Source: Phytoseiulus persimilis (lineage: Eukaryota; Arthropoda; Arachnida; Mesostigmata; Phytoseiidae). From it: 64,000 nucleotides of DNA. The stretch's first letter is position 1. Each line of letters starts with the position of its first letter. Positions 1 to 10,708 of the stretch are shown piece by piece. The notes under the pieces were generated by a model. The model made no database searches, was not told the DNA's origin, and saw only the letters and a program-made list of their open reading frames with translations. The translations under genes and the position numbers were made by a program. The DNA is taken from positions 13,516,001 through 13,580,000 of the forward strand of contig CM075101.1 in NCBI GenBank assembly GCA_037576195.1, in the 5' to 3' direction.

Positions 1-732
1 AACCATATCGACGACCATGGACCAGTGAACTACATGTCGTTTGGGGGCATACAGCCTCAGCATTTGAGTACCATACTGTCGCACTTGGGGATAAACAGCT
101 TGGAACGCCTACATCGGATGCCGGTTGTGGCTGAACACCTCTACGGAACGCCTGAAAGGGTGAGTTGATGTCTATAGGAAGAAACTTGCTCGAAAAATAC
201 AGACTCCAGCGGGAGGTCACGACTCACCACTTTGGAAATTTTCCACATTGGGAAGGTGTCAGCTTTCTGGCGAAAATTCATGCCTAGTAAATGTCTGGGC
301 TCGGGCTCCCGGGATACAAGGGGAACACTCGACCTCTGTTTCCTATTGAATATTGGTCTCTGGTGGAGAGGGGCACCACTTGAGTTTTCAAGTCTTCGTA
401 TCCTCGACTCCGGTCAGGCAACGAAATGGATTTGCGGAACTAATCGCACAACTGTGATGAAGTTGTGATGAACAAGTATTGAAGCTGTGATGCACAAGTG
501 ATGAAGAACATCTACCCACAAAAACGCGAACCTTCCACAGGTCATTATCAAAGATCGTTCGGGCCCGCCTAAAAAGATTCATGGATTCATTCAATCCTTT
601 CACACGGTGAAAACCATCGACCATGGAGGCCGAACAGTGGAAGGATCCAAGAGACACTCCGGCGGCTTACCCGAGGGTGACTTCAGCGATTACACCGGAT
701 ACGAAGATTTCGAGTTCCCACCGGACTGGTAG
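1..732 (+). CDS. 3' end of an unrecognised gene (two terminal exons)
   Basis: Two exons join in phase 0: bases 1-159, open from the window edge and ending in AGG before a GTGAGT donor, and 541-732, which follows a CCTTCCACAG acceptor and ends in TAG. The visible 116-residue C-terminus begins NHIDDHGPVNYMSFGG and ends in an acidic, aromatic tail (SDYTGYEDFEFPPDW). It has no membrane segment and no cysteines in the part seen. The basic stretch in the second exon (IIKDRSGPPKK) is followed by a glycine-rich run. The 381-base intron contains a degenerate repeat of GTGATGAA-like units near 455-510. I do not recognise the family, and the start lies left of the window. The matched phase and both splice sites make coding status likely; the function is unknown. 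Confidence 0.6.
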
Positions 733-1185
733 ACCACATTCAGTTCCGTTTCGTCCCGTCCGTAAAGATACCATCCCGAGCTGAAAATATCTGAATTAGG
801 TTGATATGTGAATCGACTCGTCGCATCCCTCTTCAAACACCCCAACTGGCTTTGAAACTTCGTTCACTAGGAACTGGGTGTATTTCCTCCAACAAGAACC
901 TCAGAATGCACCCTCTCAACCTGGTGGCATAGAAAAATATGTTCTGCTAGGAACTCGACGTCAAGGGATGCGAATCAAGCCGGAATGAATTGGTGCGGCA
1001 CTTCTGAGTCGACGCTTTAGGCGTAATCCCCAGATTTTGTGTTGCAAGCGCGTCCTCGCTCAATTAGAGATTCAGAGTGCATCATGTTAGGGCTTAGCTT
1101 AATTTATAGTGTAAAATAATTCCTCTCAGTTGCTTCCGGCCGTTGAGATCACAACATGGCCTGAGTGCACGTTGGTACGCATTTC

Positions 1186-1191
1186 AATAAA
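1186..1191 (+). other. Possible poly(A) signal of the first gene
   Basis: AATAAA lies about 450 bases after the TAG at 732 on the same strand. No nearer AATAAA was seen, so it may end the first gene's 3' untranslated region. A chance hexamer is equally possible. Confidence 0.3.
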
Positions 1192-1563
1192 ACAAGTTTC
1201 TCGAGGCTCCCCACAATTTCGTTTTTCCAACACTTAGACCTGTGTTCACACCGAACGTTCAACGAGGCATCGGGAAATGCGGATTTCGAAACGGCTGTGT
1301 TTATATTTTCGCCGATAACTTACGCGAAGAAACATCAAAGAAAGTCGCAAACGTTGTTTCTTGGATCCTGATCGGGATGTATCCTAAAGCATGCGGCAAG
1401 GTCCTTCACGCTAAAGTCGAACGCAAGAGTACGTGCCAGGCATTTCGATCGAAGCGCGGGGAATCCGCACCGTCTGCTTCTACAGATCTTAACATGGGAT
1501 GCTTTGCTACCAGAAAATAGCTACGGTAGCTAGCTGACATCAATGCATTCTCAACACTGGAAG

Positions 1564-1606
1564 AGTGCTGCTCTGAAAGACGTGCTGCTCTGAAAGACAT
1601 GCTGCG
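1564..1606. repeat. Short tandem repeat, 17-bp unit
   Basis: The unit GTGCTGCTCTGAAAGAC occurs twice in a row, followed by a partial third copy. It is not inside a recognised gene. Confidence 0.7.
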
Positions 1607-4597
1607 TCCCTTCATTGTTCATGTGAGAAGCGTTGCGTTAGAAGGTGCAAGAGTCACCGGATTTCTGAGCCCATATGAATCATAGTCTTCATTGAGAGTT
1701 CGGCGAGAAACGACGAACAGTGGTAAGAATGCTGAATCTTTGAATGGCTCACAAGCTCGCACTTTCGAAGAAGATCGAGCTCCTTCCCCCAGAGCTTAGC
1801 GGCGCAACAGCTTCGTTCGAGAAGCACCACCGCACGATTCAAATCTATTTCTAGCGTAATTCGAACTGTGACATGTTCCTGGACTGAATCGCTGCTCACA
1901 CCGGGACATCGAGAATAAATGAATGCCCGACATTGTCAAAAGCTCGGGCTCCATTATCATTTGAAAGCATCTCTCATTGGGAAATCAAATGCCATCTCTG
2001 CAGCCTCAATTCACAAAACATCTGAACCACGCGTAATCTTTCTGAGCTGTTCTCTTGTTCGGCGGAATACCTTCGCTAATGGCGCCTGGTCTTTTTTCGA
2101 TGGAAGCCCTTTTGATTGCGAATTTGTGGATGTCGAAATGGTCTGCAAAATTCAACCAGATCTTGGGAGGCGGTGCCCCGGATGCCTCCGGTGACGACAA
2201 TGTCAAGCAAAAAGCGAGTGATCTACAGCACCGCAAAATCGTCAATTTTTCGGTGCTATATTTAGCAAGAATGCCCCCTCCCCTCCGGAGCAGTCCTCCT
2301 TCATCGTTCCTTTTCACAAACAATCGAACCCTGTTTGGTAATCGAATTCCGCGCTCAAACCACGGATGGCCTTCGGACAGTTTGATTCATTGAGGTGGAT
2401 GTTGGTCAACGCTTCAAACAGCGGCGACACTCATTTTGCCACCGTGATTGGTCTGCCGTGACGATGTTCTCAGACAAGTCCACTCATACGTACGATTGGT
2501 ACAATTTCTTGGATTCAGAGAAACTCGCCAGCTTCTATAAATGCTAACGTCAACAGAACGTTGAACAAAAGCAACAGCAACCAGACCTGGCGTACGGAAT
2601 TTTCCGGTCCACATTTTTATTGTCATTAAGACCGAAGTCATGTCAGCAGCGATCATCGCAAAAAATAGTGAAAAAGTTATGCCTACACGACGAACTTGGA
2701 ACTTAGCGAAAAATTGCGTCAAGTGAAACGACACCATCCTCAGATTCGGTATGGCGCTCCAAAACTCAGAGAGTATCCGTATTCAGGGAGTTTTTTTTTC
2801 AGAAAGTATCCGAGGAAAAATGGGAAAAACGAGACGTGTGGCATTGTCGTTTTGTCCAGTGATATGTCTATTTCTAAAACGCTTCCTTCCCATTTTCAAC
2901 GAGCGGCCGCCGACCCCAGCTTTGCAGCCCCGTTTCAGCACAAGTAAATACTTCTTGAACGCAGACTTCGGTAACAGCAGCTCCAGCTTCTGCAACAGTC
3001 GACCTCAGGCTGTTTGGAAACGATCCGAAAACGCGATCACGACTGCCGGTAAACAATTGTCAGCTTCAAGGGACTCGTTTACCACCCTGTAAATTGATCT
3101 GTAATCGGTCCTGCTTGCACGGAGGTCGTTTCTCCGGTGGTATTCACCTTGATGAGGTTCATTATAACTCGAAAGTTGTTCGTTATTCAGATTCAAACGC
3201 AAGTTGGAAAGTCATTGATCACTACAGTCTTGTGAACAATGAGCACGATTGAGCGTGATGCTCTGCGAAATCTTAAAGAAAATTCGGATCTGATATTGAA
3301 GTCTGTGAGAAAATTGAGAGCTGGCTGACTGCTTTCAATGATGATTGGATCTTCGGTAGCTCGATAGAACGCATCATACTCAATGCTTCAATCTGGAGTG
3401 GTTTCTCGATTCCGAAGCGGTCGACAACACTTCTGTGCCAGCGAGAAGTCTATCAGAGAGCTTGGGGAGTATGAGGCGTAGCAGAGGTTGCAGGGAAATT
3501 TCTGGAGTCCGCAGATGCGATGAGCACGGAGTTCAGCAGGCATGTGAAGTCTCGCTCCTGATTTTTAGAATCGAAACAGCTGAAAAACTGCAACAATATC
3601 TAGAACATCCGGCTCCGCCAATCGCACCGCGGTTCATGAATTTTTCGCCGAGTCTCCGGCTAGATTCCAACTCTCTGAGTCCTATTTTAGGTCTCCCTTG
3701 ACGGCGAGAAATCTTGTTGACTTTCAGTGGAGCTTGATCTTAGGTAATGGAGCTTTCGAGAATCAGGATATTTGGGTCGGGATCTGGGATCGTGGCTATT
3801 CTCCGTTCCAGCTGAGTATTCCACCGGATCCCAGATGAATAGACGGTAAAGAACACTTAATGGGATAACCTACTTCTCCCGAGAGTCTCCAACGATTCGA
3901 AGGATCACTCGGGCTTAAGGTCCAAAGAGTGGTCGTCTCTGAGATCCGTGGCTAAGCTACAGCATCAGACCATCAGCATGCCGGACACGGCTCGAGAGTT
4001 CAAGAAAGGTAGGGGTGACCTCAGAGGAATGCCCGAATCTGCGTGAGAGATTCTCGGTAACGCCTCGTATCGAGCGTCGCTTTGGCACCCGCTGAGCGAA
4101 GATTCCAGCAAGGACTACCAACTGAGAGTCGAGAAGCAGTCGTTTGCGAGATGGATCGATATGTTCGAGAAGCAATCCAACGATTGCGAATTTTCCGGAT
4201 GCAAGATTATCCGCTAGGGTACGCCCTACTTTCTTGAAAAAGGAGACCGATAGTGCTAGTTCGATCGAGAAATGCGAGCACAATATGCGCTTCTCTAGAG
4301 TCAGATCGTCGATCCGGGAATCGACTTTCTTTTGTGAAGTTCCTTTGTCTTTTCCAGCTTAGAATATATATCGAGTGCCGCAACGATGAAGACCGCATCG
4401 ACGGGCGATCCAAACGGACCCTAATGACGTCGTTCAAGTTCAAGAGAATGGTGCCGACAAGATCAAGGGGAGCGCGAAGCTGCGATACGGAAGCTCATCG
4501 TGTTTAGCCGCGATGAAGTCTTCAATCTTAGGTAAGCTCGATTTGCCTTTTGGTATACATACTCTGGAAAACCAGGAATCAAGTCCTGATGTCCCAG

Positions 4598-4837
4598 CCA
4601 CCTTTCTATTGCGATGGAGATCAGCGGCACAAGCCACTTCACGCTCAGAAATGGGGAACCTTCATTGGAATACTTTTTTCCTCGGAATTTACCTTGAAGG
4701 CAATGACTAAAAATTCAAAAATAATCCTGAAGAGAGTTTCACTGGGACCGAACTCTGCTGAAGCTCCGATTCGTATTATTCACAATGGAGTGAATTGCTT
4801 CCCGATTGGTTCTCATTATAAGTCTTCTCATTTCTGA
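4598..4837 (+). CDS. Candidate terminal exon, unrecognised
   Basis: After a TGATGTCCCAG acceptor an 80-codon frame runs to TGA at 4835-4837. It begins PPFYCDGDQRHKPLHAQKWG and ends NCFPIGSHYKSSHF. It has two cysteines and no membrane span. A possible upstream micro-exon, MKSSILG followed by GTAAGC, starts at 4513, but the join is not proven. I recognise no family. It may be the last exon of a small secreted protein or a chance open frame. Confidence 0.2.
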   Translation, partial: PPFYCDGDQRHKPLHAQKWGTFIGILFSSEFTLKAMTKNSKIILKRVSLGPNSAEAPIRIIHNGVNCFPIGSHYKSSHF

Positions 4838-6068
4838 AGCACGTTTCCTAATTCAATGACCCCTTCTGCACGGAATTCCGAAACTGATAATTTTCCAGAC
4901 GGTCGTCGGTGGAGTGTCTCATTGCACTGGCGCGTCAAGCAATCCCGTAAGAATTACTTGCACCCATCCCGGGCAGCCCGAAAACTCACATTCGGCATCC
5001 GGCTTTCATGCTCGGATTGGGAGGAGAGTCTGTGACCGGGGGTGAGACGAAAGTCGCGTAGATGAATCGCCGGCAGTTATTGTGCCATCATTTTTGGACG
5101 CTGATTGTGGAAGAGATTCTGCTGGTGATATGAATGTTGGTTACTCATCAAAGTAACGTGATCATTCGAATGCCTGTTCCTCAGAGCCGGGAATGAAGAA
5201 AAAATCCGTCCCCTCGGAGACCGGACCCAATAAATTGGAAACATGCGGAACTCTTTTCGGGAAGATCATCTAACCTCTCCTAGGAACAGGACATGGAAGA
5301 AAAAGTAAGCATTCCGGGTCGTTGATCTAGACACGCATTCCCGTCCAAATCATCGAGGTTCGGCCTTAACTAATGAGCGCCATGACCTCGGGGAGTAACG
5401 GTCGTTATCCAAGTCAAATTCAATGTCTCTAGAGAAATGTGTAGGAACCGTTTTCCAAGCATTCGCCGCGGCCTTTCTGAACTGTGGGAAGCGTGAATGA
5501 CGCGAGAAGTATCCGACGTCCTGAAGCTGAATTGCAGATGGATCAAGAAAATTGTCAAATGAGAATGAGGAAGAATATGTTGGCATAGTGAACGATATTC
5601 AGAATCAAATATTCCATCCGGATAAACTGTTCGCCCTGGGCACCCTGGAGACTCATCGATCCAGCCTTGCGACCAGTGGAAAACGCACTGGGATCTTTCC
5701 ACGCTGCCTCCCCTTTTTACTCCAGTGGCGTACACGATTCTCTCAGTACGGCGGGTTGTTCATTGCTGGAGAGCCTCCGAAGTTCTCGGACATCCGTCGT
5801 TCGAATATACACCTAGCGACCTTTGCCTCGTTGAACAGGCTCAATAATTCGTAATCGGGGCTCATGGGACACTCATCGGGGAAACCGTGGTGAAACAAAG
5901 GGACGCTCTCACTGGAATCCGGAGCGGACCGATCGCTACAGCCGTGTCGCATCTCGTGTAATCTCCAAGCTTGTGCAAGGGAGCTGAGAAAGTCGAATGA
6001 GAATACGCAACCACTTGCGAAATTTCTTTGATATACAACTTATCAAGTGTAGAGTCCAGAAGCCAGTC

Positions 6069-9000
6069 TCAGAGGTCTCTCGCGATGTCGGCGAATAGTG
6101 AGACATCGATTTCCTTGAGATCGTTGCAGAACGCGACCTCCCTGCAATGAAGACCATCAAATGAGATTTCTTTGCCACGGTATTCAGATTTCTATCGAAT
6201 TCATCCAGAACTGTAAATTTGGACCGTTTACCGAAGATCGTGACGGAATGCATTCCTGTAAACAGCAGGCTGATTGACAGCTGACGCGCAAACCACCCAG
6301 TAGAGCCAGCCGGTTCTCGAAAGCTCAGCGTATTGTCCTTCAGAATAACAATGGTCATGCAATGGCGAGACGGTAAATGCGGAAATCGATCATTGTTTCT
6401 CGTAACCCGAGAGTCGAATTTCGCTTTTGATTATTCTGATTTCGCCTTCTAAACTCACCTGGCGAGAAAACATTCTTGTGGCTGACGAAGAGACGGTCCC
6501 CGTAACGAAGTTGTTGGAATTGCATCGCAATGATGGTCCCCATCGTCGGACCGACGGATCCCGACACGGGAGAGACTTCACAAAGCCCACCTACGTATAG
6601 ATCGACGTCCCGAATGTCTCTAGCAGGAGGATGGACGATGGTTAAACTCATTAAGGGTCAATCATCGTTCACACTGAAGCTCGATAGCACACACGGTGCA
6701 GGGCAGCTCACCTGTACACTCTGGGCAATTCATCGTAGCAATCCGACCTCCAGAAAGGTCTGATATCGCTGAAGCTTTGGATTCGGATATTCCTACCGTA
6801 AGCTCGACTCAGATAGAGCTCAGCGTACTTGTAGTAAGGCTGCAATCCATGATCTCTACCGCGATGAATATTCAAAGCTGCCAGATCCATACCGAAGCGC
6901 TCGGTCGCGTTACGATACACGTCGTTCGCCACGCCGGGAGCGAAGGAAAACGAGATCTGCTTTGCTGTGAAAGTGACCAGCCTGAGATATTCGGACCAAG
7001 TCGGGAGGATTCGCCGATTGAAGCTCCTGAATAGAGATCTAACCTTCCTGACGGTACATGCCGGCGATGAAATTTTCGACTTTGAACTCAGAATTGAAGT
7101 CGTAGTAGTTCGGGATAGTACTGAAAGCGTCCCTGGTCGCAACGTCGAAATCCGGCTGGTCGAAATCCCCCTGATAATTCCGATTTTGGAAAACGTTCTG
7201 GATCAAAGAGTGTCCGAACCGGAAAGCGCCGCCTGCGAATTCGCTCCATAGAGACGGATCAGCGTTCGAGTCGTAGTCAGTTTGAGTGGGTTGTATGACC
7301 AACTTGTAATAGGAGAGGATGTTCGAGCCCACAACAGTAGGCAGCCACTCGCGGTAAACCTGGAGCTGCATGTGTGCTTGAGCGATTCTTCGCGCCGTCT
7401 GGAAGATGCGTTCGTCGGACCATCGTTCACCGCGGGATCGAGTGTACATGTTGATTCTGTAACAGCGGAGAAGGAATTCGACTCCTGCTATTCTCTCTAT
7501 GGTTGCGTACAAATCACGTATCAGAATTCTGTTCAGCGATCCTCCGAGGCCCAACCTGTCAGCCAGATAATTGTGATATCTGAACCAAAGCGTTGACCAA
7601 GCGGAGATGCCAATCTGTTGGTTCACTCTCAGCGGATCCCCGCCGGTGAAGCAGGGCCTTCCTCGCTGACTGCAACCGTCTCCGTCAGTGTTGGTGGAAG
7701 GCGGCATGAAGAGGGGAAGATACGGTCTACTTTCGTCGTAGGGTCCTTGTCCTCTGAGCAATCCTGACCGAAGGGAATTTCAGCATTGATAACTCAACTC
7801 GCGAGGACCTGATGACAGGTCAAGGACGGGAATCCTGAGCTGGTTTCGCGCATAGAGGCGTAAGCCTTTGAGATTCCGAACTCGAGTCCGAAATTCGATC
7901 AAGCCTGATGAATCTGTTCCCCTGGAAAACCAACCTCCGGTTCCGCTCCTCAGATTGCGGCTGTCCTGATCACTCAGGCCGTATATATGGGACAGGTCCA
8001 CGAAAGATGTGACTGCGTCCATTTGTTCACGGGGCCCGAGCTGACATGTGGGGCATGGTTGGGATCGGACGAAATTCATACAGCCGCGGCTCCCATAAAA
8101 CGGATCCGGAGTCGGGATAGGGATGGGGAAACATTGAGCGATCCGCATAGACGGGTTGCAGCAGTCCGGGAGCGCGTTGTTAGCTGCAACAGTGCTCCCT
8201 CTTCAAGAAATTCGCTGATTGGCACTCTCAGTGTTTTGGGGACTCAGCTTTGAGAAACCGCCTTGCTTGTTATTCGTCGAAGTTCACACAAAAATCGACA
8301 TCCTCGGTCCAACTCACTTCCAATGGTGGTGGTGGGTGTAAGAGAAACATCGTGAGCTAAGAATTGTCCAAAAGACATTCGGTTGTGGTTGTATTGGGGA
8401 TCGTTTGTGACTCGGGGCAAAATGAAGTTGAGCGCTCGCAGCGAAATCACTCGCTCATTAGGCAGGGCACCGCCTGAGAAGCTCCTGCTCCTTGGCGCTT
8501 CGACCCCTGGAAACACGCGCTTTCGATCAGCTCAACGAGTGTACAACACCTCCAACACCTGATAAGAGCGGACCGGAATCCCCGTCAGCGATCCGAAACG
8601 CGTTATGCAATCGTACTGCAACTTACCATCTTCATAGGACGGCGGTAACAGACGTTTATGGCAAGTGTTGGTGCGACCTAACATGGGATTTCCTAGATTG
8701 TTACACGAGCCATCGAAGGTGTAGCGGTTGACGTTCCTGCACGCAGCACTCGGGCCGACCGTATCGAGACACTGTGTTTGAGCAGCCCTGGCTTTGGTGT
8801 CGCCTCCAAAACTCAGTGTTTTCAAGCCCCCTACAGAGTCCTTCGACACCGATTTCCTGCGCGAGCGAACCACGTTGCAATCACTGTTTCGAGCGGCAAC
8901 GTTCCCAAATGTCTCTATCAACTCACTTGTTGATGAGGTCGCGGGTGGCAGCATTGAACAGTATCGCCTGTTCTATGAAACCAGACGGTGTTCTGCCCAG

Positions 9001-9210
9001 AGTGCTATGTTGATGCTGCGCGGAGGTGCTCGGTCCTTGAAGTATATAACCCGACTGGAATGCTGAGTAGTCCTGAGCTTCGCATTCTCGGACGTATTTT
9101 CTGCCGGCTTCGAAAGCTGAATCGATCTGCGTCGGAGTCTGGGTGAACGCTTCCCGGGAGAAGATCGCCGACAACAAGATCGCCAAAAGCGGTCCAGAAT
9201 TCGTCTTCAT
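6069..9210 (-). CDS. Secreted haem peroxidase (chorion peroxidase-like, animal haem peroxidase family)
   Basis: Ten exons, agreeing in phase, give 688 residues: 9210-8927, 8787-8627, 8506-8318, 8183-7935, 7763-7556, 7456-7058, 7026-6712, 6619-6459, 6210-6179, 6137-6069. The product begins with a signal peptide (MKTNSGPLLAILLSAIFS) and should oxidise substrates with peroxide outside the cell or in secretory vesicles. Family landmarks follow in order: the distal histidine in GQFLAHD, the calcium loop TSFVDLSHIYG, the catalytic arginine in RVNQQ, the proximal histidine in FRFGHSLIQNVF, then HRGRDHGL and DVDLYVGGL. In myeloperoxidase an Asp before the distal His and a Glu in RxxE make ester bonds to the haem; here they are Ala and Gln. 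A leucine is inserted just before RVN. Two donors are GTTGGT or GTTGGG. The last two exons and the 41-base intron between them are the least certain part. Confidence 0.88.
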
Positions 9211-9349
9211 GCCTGATCGACGACGGGGAACTTCGATGAGAATGGCACTGAATCACAAGGAGACCTGCTCCTGTTAGAGCTGAAGACATAGGAACCAACC
9301 TTGGCGAGAGTTGTCATGGATTTGCCGCGCCCGGGCGCGCCAGCACTCT

Positions 9350-9357
9350 TATAAAAG
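9350..9357. promoter_or_regulatory. TATA box upstream of the peroxidase
   Basis: The plus strand reads TATAAAAG; the minus strand reads CTTTTATA followed by AG. It lies 140 bases upstream of the peroxidase ATG, right for a minus-strand leader of about 110 bases. The canonical orientation is plus, however, and a TCAGATAG initiator-like site lies 20-30 bases downstream on that strand, so it could drive a plus-strand transcript instead or as well. Confidence 0.45.
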
Positions 9358-10370
9358 CTGTTCCACTCTCGTATCGTCAGATAGAGTCACAATCCTTGGA
9401 AAATGCGATGCGGGACATGTGGTTCTGTGAGAATCAACGCCACTCCGTCAGACTATTGTCCGACCACTTGCTTTTGATCGACTGAACTTGGAATGCATAC
9501 AAAGATTCCGAAGCGGAAGATGTAACTCTGACTTCTGACTCTGCGTCTACAAACCGTGACCTAACTAAGACTGTCGACGACGCTCATATGGTTCTGAACA
9601 GTACTTCCTCTCGCACATACGACCGACGAGCTGCAGCAGGGTCTCTACCCTAGCTTCCACTCTACCGAGATCCCTTGAGCTAGCCGGTAGCCCTGCTTCC
9701 CGAGAATGTCAGCCCAGTGAACGGATGTGACATCATCCGCGCTGCTCCCGGAGTTTTCTGTCTTTGCCCTGACGAATTTGATCGGATTCAGTGGAACAAT
9801 TACTCTTTCGGGATCTTCCTGCTGGATTGAGCTCTGCCTGGAAGCCGTAGGATGTCTATCGCGGCGCGTCATCAAGTCCGCCGCTTTAAATTTGGATGGT
9901 TGAGCAATCATCCTCTCTAGTCGGGGAACGCCTCCATGAGCCAGTGTCGGGGAATTGAATCAGCTCCTCTAAAAAGTGTCCACCCGGAAACCAGCGGACT
10001 CTTTCTACTCTGCATGAATGTTGCAAATGCGCTCAGAGTAAACCGATCGCACAGTCCGAAGAATAACAGATGCTCACTCAGAACAAGTTTCGAACTAATG
10101 AAAACTCCGACTCATTTCACCATCTGGGACTCTCTATCGCTTTTCCGATAGGTTTCCAACCCTCCTATCCTCGTTTCTCCGCGATCATTCGTTTCCCACC
10201 TGGATATCCGAGAGTTCCTCGTCACGGAAATATCGGAAGATGACTACCACAGTTAAGAAATCGCAAATCAACATCAACAGCGTCAATCACTGTCAATGGT
10301 AATAGTGCACAAAGCCCTGGGAAACTTTAATTCGAACCGATCGGCGCATCCCGCTGTTTGATAGCAAGAT
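9358..10370. other. Spacer between the peroxidase promoter and Hr51
   Basis: No recognised gene. One 88-codon minus-strand ORF at 9645-9911 is listed separately. The rest has short ORFs only. Confidence 0.5.
9645..9911 (-). CDS. Small unrecognised ORF, 88 residues
   Basis: An uninterrupted ATG-to-stop frame begins MIAQPSKFKAADLMTRRD and ends GISVEWKLG. It is polar, without a signal peptide, membrane span or cysteine. Its composition is protein-like, but I recognise no domain and saw no supporting splice sites. It sits upstream of the peroxidase on the same strand and downstream of the Hr51 3' end. It could be an exon or a chance frame. Confidence 0.22.
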   Translation of the reverse strand: MIAQPSKFKAADLMTRRDRHPTASRQSSIQQEDPERVIVPLNPIKFVRAKTENSGSSADDVTSVHWADILGKQGYRLAQGISVEWKLG

Positions 10371-10376
10371 TTTATT
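10371..10376 (-). other. Possible poly(A) signal of Hr51
   Basis: TTTATT on the plus strand is AATAAA on the minus strand, 333 bases past the Hr51 stop at 10709. The distance is plausible for a 3' untranslated region. Confidence 0.4.
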
Positions 10377-10708
10377 TTGTATAAGAGCACACACAATGAT
10401 GAAATACATATGACTGGAATATTGCCTCGGTGATGCCACCTTTGCGCATTAGACTAGTTAGCTTTGAGTTAGATATCGGGAAGATCTTGACTCCCTTTAA
10501 CGGAAACTTGATTTTGAATGATGAACTCCACTATTCGTTGAGATATTTTTGTGACAATGGGGATTCTGAATTCACAATGTCTCATACTGCTATTCAACTG
10601 CTAAACTATCTGTGAAACTCAGTGACAATAGCAAGTTCTCGGCATCTCTGTCGACAGTTCCCGCAGTCTTGCGGCTGAAAACGTCGTCAGGGTGTTGAGT
10701 CCTGCTTT

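Larger units (their letters stand above)
733..6068. other. Stretch without a convincing gene
   Basis: No ORF here shows a recognisable domain, and no pair of exons could be joined with confidence. The features noticed are the poly(A) hexamer at 1186, a short tandem repeat at 1564-1606 and one exon-like ORF at 4598-4837, each listed separately. The rest reads as unique intergenic sequence. Confidence 0.5.

Noticed and set aside
7461..7555. Extra peroxidase segment between LADR and INMYTRS
   Set aside because: The segment is open in frame but has no family counterpart. The bases from GTTGGG to TGTTACAG act as an intron that agrees in phase.
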